Source: an uncultured Eubacteriales bacterium
GTDB taxonomy: Bacteria; Bacillota; Clostridia; Oscillospirales; CAG-382
Length of the DNA stretch: 10,507 bases
Assembly (NCBI GenBank): GCA_900554405.1
Contig: USHI01000038.1
Span: forward strand, 1-10,507
Reading direction: 5' to 3'
The notes beneath the pieces were generated by a model. It was given only the letters and a program-made list of their open reading frames with translations, had not been told where the DNA came from and did not search any database. Numbering within the stretch: position 1 is the stretch's first letter; each line of letters starts with the position of its first letter. The position numbers were made by a program, and so were the translations under genes. This document shows, piece after piece, positions 1 to 4,824 of the stretch.

Positions 1-191
1 CCGCCGATAACGGCGATGGTCGCGGGTACGGCGCCGTTGTCGCGGATGGTCTGCTCGACCATGAGCGCGGTCTCTACGTTGCGGGGATAGGGCATGCCGT
101 GGGAGATGATAGTGCTCTCGAGCGCGACGACGGGTCTGCCCTCGTCGAGGGCCTTGCGCACCTCGGGAGAAATGTCAAGGTATTTGTTCAT
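1..191 (-). CDS. psuG: Pseudouridine-5'-phosphate glycosidase, N-terminal part (runs off the left edge)
   Basis: PsuG reversibly cleaves pseudouridine-5'-phosphate into uracil and ribose-5-phosphate in the cytoplasm, the second step of pseudouridine breakdown after PsuK. Only the first 63 residues of a protein that is usually about 300 long are present. They contain the strongly conserved family block PVVALESTIISHGMPYP (residues 20-36), in which Glu25 corresponds to the catalytic-region Glu of the E. coli enzyme, followed by GAVPATIAVIGG at the window edge. The catalytic lysines lie outside the window. The ATG at 191 is preceded by AAGGAG (about 201-206 on the complementary strand) at good spacing. 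It lies 30 bases downstream of the deoD stop on the same strand, so the two are probably co-transcribed. No psuK gene is visible; it could lie to the left. Family assignment is firm; completeness cannot be judged. Confidence 0.93.
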   Translation of the reverse strand, partial: MNKYLDISPEVRKALDEGRPVVALESTIISHGMPYPRNVETALMVEQTIRDNGAVPATIAVIG

Positions 192-221
192 AGTATGGCT
201 CCTTTTTACGGATATCGGTCG

Positions 222-926
222 TTATTCCGCCATTTTCACCGCGGTGTCCAGCGCGAGGCGGATCATCTGGTCCAGAGAGGACTGGCGGTCCTTCGCGTCG
301 AGGCGCTCTGAGCGGAAGATGTGGTCGGTGACGGTGCCTATGCACAGCGCGCGGCGGTGGAAGTAGGCGGCGTTGGGGTAGAGCGCGATGGCCATGACGC
401 CCAGCCTCTTCCATGCCGCGGCCTCGCTCATGCCGTCGGCGTAGTAGAACATATCGCTCGAGAGTATGTTGCCCACGCGCACATGCAGCCCCATGTCCAG
501 CGCGCAGTCCTCGGCGGTGCGCAGGAGCTTATAGTCCGCGATGGGCGCAAAGCTGCCGGTGACGCCGAAGCGCTTTGTGTAGTTCGAGTCGGTGCAGGCG
601 GCCTGCGCAAGGATAACGTCGCGCAGCTCGAGCTCCTCCTGCAGTGCGCCGGTGGTGCCGATGCGGATGATGCTTTCAACGTCGTACTCGCTGTAAAGCT
701 CCCAGCTGTATATGCCGATCGAGGGCATTCCCATGCCCGAGGCCATCACCGTGACGGGGACGCCCTTCCATGTGCCGGTGTGGCCCTGCACGCCGCGGAC
801 GTTGTTGACGAGGACCGCGTTTTCGAGGAAGTTGTCTGCCACATATTTCGCCCTGAGCGGGTCGCCGGGCATAAGTACGGTCTTTGCGATCTGACCCTTT
901 TCGGCCTTGTTGTGAACGGTTGCCAT
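222..926 (-). CDS. deoD: Purine nucleoside phosphorylase, DeoD type, lacking the ribose-binding Glu-Met-Glu block
   Basis: DeoD-type phosphorylases are cytoplasmic hexamers that split purine (deoxy)nucleosides with phosphate into free base and (deoxy)ribose-1-phosphate. This 234-residue protein keeps the usual landmarks: His5, the phosphate-binding loop MPGDPLRA (19-26, with Gly21 and Arg25), Arg44 in NNVRG, Arg88 in IIRIG, and Asp201 and Arg214, which match the E. coli catalytic pair Asp204/Arg217. The oddity is at residues 177-183. The family normally reads GV-x-A-VEMEAAALY or similar, with Met180 and Glu181 (E. coli numbering) binding the ribose. Here the text is GVMA directly followed by IALY, so five residues are absent, with the gap at about bases 389/390. 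The reading frame is intact on both sides. The gene may therefore be impaired, altered in function, or mis-sequenced. The start is supported by AAGGAGGT eight bases upstream. It is transcribed divergently from udk and is first in a probable deoD-psuG operon. Confidence 0.93.
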   Translation of the reverse strand: MATVHNKAEKGQIAKTVLMPGDPLRAKYVADNFLENAVLVNNVRGVQGHTGTWKGVPVTVMASGMGMPSIGIYSWELYSEYDVESIIRIGTTGALQEELELRDVILAQAACTDSNYTKRFGVTGSFAPIADYKLLRTAEDCALDMGLHVRVGNILSSDMFYYADGMSEAAAWKRLGVMAIALYPNAAYFHRRALCIGTVTDHIFRSERLDAKDRQSSLDQMIRLALDTAVKMAE

Positions 927-946
927 ATTCTATAACCTCCTTCTTT

Positions 947-989
947 TGTCCGGAGCGTCCGCAGCCCGCTCCTGTGCGGCGTCCGGACA
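947..989 (-). other. Imperfect inverted repeat in the deoD leader
   Basis: TGTCCGGA (947-954) pairs perfectly with TCCGGACA (982-989). Inside it, CCGCA (959-963) pairs with TGCGG (975-979), leaving a short internal loop and an 11-base terminal loop. The element lies between the predicted deoD promoter and its ribosome site, so it would form a hairpin in the 5' untranslated RNA of deoD. No T-run follows on the minus strand, so it is not an intrinsic terminator. An operator for a dimeric repressor or an mRNA-stabilising stem are possible roles; neither is shown by the sequence. Confidence 0.45.
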
Positions 990-1000
990 ACTCCGATATA

Positions 1001-1028
1001 ATTATATCTGAAAAAAGCAAAAAGTCAA
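1001..1028 (-). promoter_or_regulatory. Predicted sigma-A-type promoter for deoD-psuG
   Basis: Read on the minus strand, the -35 box is TTGACT (1028-1023) and the -10 box is TATAAT (1006-1001), with a 16-base spacer that is T-rich. Transcription would start near 994 and give a leader of about 70 bases. Its -35 box is separated by only one base from the -35 box of the divergent udk promoter, so the two RNA polymerase sites touch and may compete. Confidence 0.7.
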
Positions 1029-1029
1029 A

Positions 1030-1058
1030 TTGAAACAGGGCGAAAGGTATGGTAGAAT
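1030..1058 (+). promoter_or_regulatory. Predicted sigma-A-type promoter for the udk-tdk-deoC-cdd operon
   Basis: TTGAAA (1030-1035), a 17-base spacer and TAGAAT (1053-1058), with TGG directly before the -10 box giving an extended -10. The start of transcription would fall near 1065, leaving a leader of about 30 bases ending in AGGAGG (1081-1086), nine bases before the udk ATG. The block GGTAGAATAGCGTCG (1051-1065) recurs with one change before the last gene of the window. Confidence 0.75.
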
Positions 1059-1095
1059 AGCGTCGAAAGAAAGCTGACGCAGGAGGCGGTCGAAC

Positions 1096-1716
1096 ATGGG
1101 CAACGTTATGGTCATCGGCATAGCAGGAGGCACAGGCAGCGGCAAGACTACCATCACCCGTAAGCTGGTGCAGCGCTTCGGGAGCGACGTATCCGTGATC
1201 TATCACGACAACTACTACAAGGCGCACCACGACATGAGCTACGAACAGCGCAGCAAGCTCAACTACGACCACCCGGACGCGTTCGACACTTATATGCTCA
1301 TCGACGCTCTGCGCGAGCTGAAAAAGGGACACAGCGTCGTCTGCCCGGAGTATGACTACACCATCCACGACCGCTCGGACAGGACCGTGACCATCCAGCC
1401 CGCCAAGGTCGTCATCGTCGAGGGCATACTCATCTTCCAGAACCGCGAGCTGTGCCGCCAGATGGACGTGAAGATATTCGTGGACACGGACGCGGACGTG
1501 CGCATACTCCGCCGCATAACCCGCGACGTGCGCGACAGGGGCAGAAGCCTCGAGAGCGTCGTGAACCAGTATCTCACCACCGTCAAGCCCATGCACGAGA
1601 TGTTCGTCGAGCCGAGCAAGCGCAACGCCGACATCATTATCCCCGAGGGCGGCCACAACAGCGTGGCGCTCGACATGATAATCGAGCGGGTCCGGTCGCA
1701 TATCGAAAAGAATTGA
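1096..1716 (+). CDS. udk: Uridine/cytidine kinase (copy 1)
   Basis: Udk transfers phosphate from ATP or GTP to uridine or cytidine, giving UMP or CMP, and works in the cytoplasm in pyrimidine salvage. The 206-residue protein is close to the usual family length of about 205-215. It has the P-loop GGTGSGKTT (11-19), the nucleoside-site motif HDNYY (37-41), a YDY..H.R segment (86-93), VIVEGILIF (107-114), the lid region RRITRDVRDRGR (139-150) and the conserved PEGGHN (183-188). The ATG follows AGGAGG by nine bases. It is the first gene of a rightward operon; tdk begins 12 bases after its stop. Codons end mostly in G or C (about 50 of the first 60), unlike the second udk copy near 8432. The two proteins align without gaps and are identical at 126 of 206 positions by my hand count. 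Confidence 0.95.
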   Translation: MGNVMVIGIAGGTGSGKTTITRKLVQRFGSDVSVIYHDNYYKAHHDMSYEQRSKLNYDHPDAFDTYMLIDALRELKKGHSVVCPEYDYTIHDRSDRTVTIQPAKVVIVEGILIFQNRELCRQMDVKIFVDTDADVRILRRITRDVRDRGRSLESVVNQYLTTVKPMHEMFVEPSKRNADIIIPEGGHNSVALDMIIERVRSHIEKN

Positions 1717-1728
1717 AGGAAGAAAAGC

Positions 1729-2319
1729 ATGGCTAAATTATACTTCAAATACGGCGCTATGGGTTCCTCCAAATCCGCTCAGGCGCTCATAACGCAGTTT
1801 AACTACGAGGAGCTGGGCATGACCGTCTGGCTCATAAAGCCCAGCGTCGACACTCGCGACGGGGCTGACATCATCCGCAGCCGCATAGGGCTCGAACGCA
1901 CCGCGCAGATAATCACTCCCGAGCAGGATATCGTCGAGGAGTATAAAAGGGCCGGGAAGTGCGACGTCATCATCTCCGACGAGGCGCAGTTCTTCACCCC
2001 CGCGCAGATCGACCAGCTCCGCACGCTCGTGGACGAGGAGGATATCCCCGTGCTGTGCTTCGGCCTGCGGACGGACTTCCTGACGCACTTTTTCCCGGGC
2101 GCGCAGCGGCTCATGGAGCTTGCCGACTCCATCACGGAGATAAAGACGGTCTGCGCCTGCGGCCGCAAGGCCACGGTCAACGCCCGTATCGACGGCCGCG
2201 GCCATATCGTCACCGAGGGCAGCCAAATACTGCTCGGCGGCAACGACAGCTATATTGCAATGTGCCATAAATGCTGGCGCGCCGCCATACGGAAACAGGA
2301 GGAAAGAAATGGAGATTAA
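1729..2319 (+). CDS. tdk: Thymidine kinase (type II)
   Basis: Thymidine kinase uses ATP to convert thymidine and deoxyuridine to their 5'-monophosphates. The 196-residue protein has a P-loop, GAMGSSKS (9-16), where the more familiar form is GxMxSGKS. The Ser in place of Gly before Lys15 is also known in members of this family. It also has the Walker B/catalytic DEAQF (84-88, Glu85 the likely base), FGLRTDF (111-117), a zinc-binding pair Cys142/Cys144 with Cys179/Cys182, and a substrate-binding lasso region ILLGGNDSY (167-175). The ribosome site is a modest GGAAG just before the ATG. The last 11 bases overlap the start of deoC, so translation is probably coupled. Codon endings are as GC-rich as in udk copy 1; downstream genes differ. 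Confidence 0.95.
   Translation: MAKLYFKYGAMGSSKSAQALITQFNYEELGMTVWLIKPSVDTRDGADIIRSRIGLERTAQIITPEQDIVEEYKRAGKCDVIISDEAQFFTPAQIDQLRTLVDEEDIPVLCFGLRTDFLTHFFPGAQRLMELADSITEIKTVCACGRKATVNARIDGRGHIVTEGSQILLGGNDSYIAMCHKCWRAAIRKQEERNGD
2297..2302 (+). promoter_or_regulatory. Ribosome binding site that fixes the deoC start
   Basis: AGGAGG lies six bases before the ATG at 2309, inside the end of tdk. The reading frame is open further upstream (an in-frame ATG at 2255), but the protein from 2309 begins like typical DeoC (short lead-in, then CDHTLL) and only this ATG has a ribosome site. Confidence 0.8.
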
Positions 2320-2971
2320 GGAAATACTTGCAAAATGCGATCACACCCTTCTTGCACAAACGGCTACCCCCGACGATATCCGCCGTATATGCGACGAAGG
2401 TATCGAATTCGGGACGGCTTCCGTCTGTATCCCGCCCTGCTATGTCGATCTCGCCGCGCGTTATTCGGGCGGGAGGATACCGATATGCACCGTTATCGGG
2501 TTTCCCAACGGCAATATGACAACCGCGGCGAAATGCTTTGAAACGCGCGACGCGGTCGCAAACGGCGCTTCGGAAATAGACATGGTTATAAATATAGGTA
2601 TGCTGCGCGCCGGAAGAGTCGATTATGTACGCGATGAAATCGCCGCGGTGCGTGCCGAATGCCGCGGCAGGGTATTGAAGGTTATAATCGAGACCTGCCT
2701 GCTCACCGATGAAGAAAAGAAGCTCATGTGCTCCGTCGTAGCCCAGGGCGGCGCCGATTATATCAAGACCTCCACCGGGTTTTCGAAAGGCGGGGCGACA
2801 AAGGAGGATATCCGGCTTTTTGCCGAAAACGTTCCGGCAGGGCTTAAAATCAAGGCGGCGGGCGGGATATCCACACTTGCGGATGCCGAAGAGTTTATAA
2901 AGCTCGGCGCTTCGCGGCTGGGAACAAGCCGTATAGTAAAGCTTGCAAAGGAGCGGAGAGGGACTATATGA
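2309..2971 (+). CDS. deoC: Deoxyribose-phosphate aldolase
   Basis: DeoC is a class I aldolase that cleaves 2-deoxyribose-5-phosphate into acetaldehyde and glyceraldehyde-3-phosphate, feeding deoxynucleoside sugar into central metabolism. The 220-residue protein matches the short Firmicute form (about 220). Its landmarks are DHTLL (11-15), TVIGFPNG (61-68), EIDMVINIG (89-97, with the catalytic Asp91), VIIETCLL (125-132), the Schiff-base Lys153 in YIKTSTGF, and Lys182 in IKAAGGI, with a phosphate-binding GASRLGTS (200-207). It overlaps tdk by 11 bases and cdd by 4 (ATGA), so it sits inside one co-translated operon. Codon choice changes here: A/T-ending codons are much commoner than in udk and tdk just upstream. 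Confidence 0.96.
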   Translation: MEIKEILAKCDHTLLAQTATPDDIRRICDEGIEFGTASVCIPPCYVDLAARYSGGRIPICTVIGFPNGNMTTAAKCFETRDAVANGASEIDMVINIGMLRAGRVDYVRDEIAAVRAECRGRVLKVIIETCLLTDEEKKLMCSVVAQGGADYIKTSTGFSKGGATKEDIRLFAENVPAGLKIKAAGGISTLADAEEFIKLGASRLGTSRIVKLAKERRGTI

Positions 2972-3378
2972 TCGACGATAAATTCCTTTGCGAAGAAGCC
3001 GTCCGCGCTGCCGCAGCTGCTTATGCACCTTATTCCGGATATAAGGTCGGCGCGGCGCTGCTTTGCTCGGATGGGAGCGTTTATACCGGCTGCAATATCG
3101 AAAATGCCTCCTACTCGCCCACCGTATGTGCCGAACGGGTCGCGTTTTTCAAGGCGGTGAGCGACGGCAGGACATCCTTTTCCGCTATCGCCGTCGCGGG
3201 CGGAGAGGGCGGCAGTATTTCCGGGGTGTTCCCGCCCTGCGGAGTTTGCCGGCAGGTGATGGCGGAATTCTGCGATCCGAAGGAATTCAGGGTCCTGCTC
3301 GTTCATTCCGAAGGGTATGAGGAGCGCACGCTGGATATGCTGCTGCCCGACGGTTTTTCGGGCAGATATGTCCGTTAG
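2968..3378 (+). CDS. cdd: Cytidine deaminase
   Basis: Cdd hydrolytically deaminates cytidine and deoxycytidine to uridine and deoxyuridine, channelling cytosine nucleosides into the uridine branch. The 136-residue protein is the usual length for the homotetrameric form. It has PYSGYKVGAAL (21-31), the substrate motif NIEN (43-46), and the zinc site: Cys54-Ala-Glu56 (Glu56 is the proton shuttle) with Cys91 and Cys94 in PPCGVCRQ. Its ATG overlaps the deoC stop (ATGA), with an AGGAG about 14 bases upstream and a second purine-rich GAGAGG nearer. It is the last gene of the tightly packed part. The 110 bases after it carry a promoter but no clear terminator, so read-through into the transporter genes is possible. 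Confidence 0.96.
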   Translation: MIDDKFLCEEAVRAAAAAYAPYSGYKVGAALLCSDGSVYTGCNIENASYSPTVCAERVAFFKAVSDGRTSFSAIAVAGGEGGSISGVFPPCGVCRQVMAEFCDPKEFRVLLVHSEGYEERTLDMLLPDGFSGRYVR

Positions 3379-3419
3379 CGACAAATTGTGGTAATATTGC
3401 ACAAAAAACGCAAATGCAC

Positions 3420-3448
3420 TTGATTTCCGTGCTGCGATATGCTAAAAT
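3420..3448 (+). promoter_or_regulatory. Predicted sigma-A-type promoter for the nucleoside-binding lipoprotein gene
   Basis: TTGATT (3420-3425), a 17-base spacer and TAAAAT (3443-3448), with TGC directly before the -10 box (extended -10). The expected leader is only about 35 bases and ends in GGAGG (3478-3482), seven bases before the ATG. This is too short for a riboswitch. The promoter would let the binding protein be expressed independently of udk-cdd. Confidence 0.7.
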
Positions 3449-3488
3449 GCCTACGGCAAACCTAATTTAATTTTTTTGGAGGAAACCC

Positions 3489-4741
3489 ATGAAAAGATTT
3501 TTGGCACTTGCTCTTACAATGCTCCTCGCCCTCACCACGCTTTTCCTTGTTGCGTGCAACGGCGGCGACGAGAGCTCTGCACCCGCTCAGAGCGGAACGG
3601 CATCCGTGGAAGAATCCCGGAAAACCGGTGGAGATACCGAAGGCTACAAGGTCGCGATGATCACCGATTACGGCGACATAACCGACAAATCCTTCAACCA
3701 GACCACCTATGAAGCCTGCAAGGCTTTCTGCGAAGAAAACAACATTCCGTTCAGCTACTACAAGCCCGCCGGAAATAACACGAACGACCGTGTTGCCAGC
3801 GTTGAAAAGGCTGTTGATGACGGCTTCAATGTCCTCGTTATGCCGGGCTATGCTTTTGCCGGCACCATCGTCGAAACCGCTAAGGATTACCCCGATGTGA
3901 AGTTTATCGCGCTTGACGTTGCCGTCGGCGATATCCTTTCCGCTGCTCTCGGCGATGAGTATGACGGGACTCCCGAAAACTGGAATGTCAAGGAATACTA
4001 TCATTCCGAAAACGTTTACTGCGCCATCTACCAGGAAGAGCTCTGCGGCTACATGGCAGGCTATGCTGCCGTCAAGCTCGGCTACACCAAGCTCGGCTTC
4101 CTCGACGATGGATGCGGGTCTCCCGGGGGGGGAGGGAACTCCCCGCCGTTGTCCGCTACGGCTACGGCTTTGTTCAGGGCGTTGACGCCGCTTCCAAGGA
4201 ACTCAAAGTAAAGACCACCATGAACTACGCTTACGGCGGCAAGTTCGAAGGCGACCCCGATATCACCGCTGCCATGGATACATGGTATAACGGCGGCACC
4301 GAAATAGTATTCGCCTGCGGCGGCGGCATTTACACTTCTGCCTGCGAAGCTGCGAAGAAGGTCAACGGCAAGGTTATCGGCGTTGACGTCGACCAGAAGG
4401 ACATCATCGACACTGCCTACGGTGCCGGTATGACCGTTACCTCCGCAATGAAGGGTCTTTACCCCGCAACCTATGATACCCTCAAGGATGTCATACTCAA
4501 CAACAACTGGAAGGACTACTCCGGCAAGATCGAAACGCTCGGCCTTGTGAGCGAGGATGTCAGCAAGAACTATGTCCAGATTCCTTCGACCACACAGTTC
4601 AAAGACGGCAAGTTCACCATGGATGATTACAAAGCGCTTGTAAAGAAGATGCTCAACGGCGATATCAAGGTTTCCAACGATACCACGAAGCATCCCGACG
4701 TTACCGAAGTTGAAGTCAAATACTTCGATAGCATCAAATAA
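3489..4741 (+). pseudogene. BMP-family nucleoside ABC transporter binding lipoprotein, frameshifted
   Basis: The family (BmpA/PnrA/NupN-like) captures nucleosides outside the membrane and hands them to the permeases encoded downstream. The N-terminal part (frame from 3489; that frame closes at 4211) has a lipoprotein signal: charged MKR, a hydrophobic stretch and the lipobox LVAC with Cys23. Ligand-domain text follows (DYGDITDKSFNQTTYEA, then GYMAGYAAVKLGYTKLGFL) and ends at residue 205. Homology resumes one frame over at 4142 with PAVVRYGYGFVQG and continues through FACGGGIYTSACEAA and GVDVDQKD to the stop at 4741. Between them lie 38 abnormal G-rich bases where the family normally has about five codons (like GGMAV). 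The second part has no ribosome site or signal peptide, so it is unlikely to be made alone. Joined, it would be about 416 residues. It could be a true pseudogene, a recoded gene, or a sequencing or assembly error; error is quite likely. Confidence 0.85.
4104..4141 (+). other. Abnormal G-rich junction with a G8 run at the frameshift
   Basis: Between the last recognisable residue in the first frame and the first in the second frame lie 38 bases that do not encode family-like sequence. They include GGGTCTCCC (4116-4124), a run of eight G (4125-4132) and GGGAACTCCC (4134-4143, running two bases past the junction), all able to fold into short hairpins. One extra G in the run, or two fewer, would join the two frames; the joined protein would still carry about eight extra residues (a Gly-rich loop). 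The composition is unlike the surrounding gene, which is evenly C/G-ended with no long homopolymers. Confidence 0.75.
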
Positions 4742-4764
4742 TCGATAATCGGATTGTCCGTATG

Positions 4765-4792
4765 GGGGCAGGAGGTTCTCCTGCCCCTTTTT
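4765..4792 (+). terminator. Intrinsic terminator between the binding-protein gene and the ATPase gene
   Basis: GGGGCAGGAG (4765-4774) and CTCCTGCCCC (4778-4787) form a perfect 10-bp, GC-rich stem with a three-base loop, followed by TTTTT (4788-4792). It lies 24 bases after the lipoprotein stop and before the ATPase start. In ABC operons a leaky terminator after the binding-protein gene is a known way to make more receptor than membrane complex; that role is inferred here. No separate promoter is obvious between it and the ATPase gene. Confidence 0.85.
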
Positions 4793-4806
4793 CGGAAATA
4801 TCAGGC

Positions 4807-4812
4807 AAGGAG
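4807..4812 (+). promoter_or_regulatory. Ribosome binding site pointing to a TTG start for the ATPase
   Basis: AAGGAG lies 12 bases before an in-frame TTG at 4825. Starting there gives EQYAIEMIGITKRFPG after the initiator, which resembles usual family N-termini. The in-frame ATG at 4762 lies at the foot of the terminator stem and would add 21 residues unlike the family. The in-frame ATG at 4846 has no good ribosome site and would trim the conserved YAIEM segment. Confidence 0.65.
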
Positions 4813-4824
4813 CGTGCACCTTAT

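Noticed and set aside
676..1701. Long minus-strand open frame (341 codons) opposite udk copy 1 and into deoD
   Set aside because: It is antisense to a clear kinase gene and overlaps deoD in another frame; its translation is a shadow of GC-rich codons with no family-like motif or ribosome site.
2255..2308. Upstream start for deoC at 2255
   Set aside because: It lies deep in tdk, lacks a ribosome site and would add 18 residues unlike the family; ATG 2309 has AGGAGG six bases away.
3388..3406. Small TTGTG/CACAA inverted repeat after cdd as a terminator
   Set aside because: The stem has five mostly A/T pairs and is followed by A residues, not T, so it is not an intrinsic terminator on the plus strand.
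3379..3488. Riboswitch upstream of the nucleoside-binding lipoprotein gene
   Set aside because: Such genes sometimes have purine-type riboswitches, but the predicted leader is only about 35 bases and no purine-aptamer core or three-way junction can be drawn.
4112..4138. Independent translation start for the second part of the binding-protein gene
   Set aside because: No ribosome site precedes ATG 4112, and the product would lack the signal peptide needed for an extracellular receptor.
4762..4824. ATG start for the ATPase at 4762
   Set aside because: The start codon is at the foot of the terminator hairpin and the added residues (GAGGSPAPFSEI...) are the translated stem-loop.
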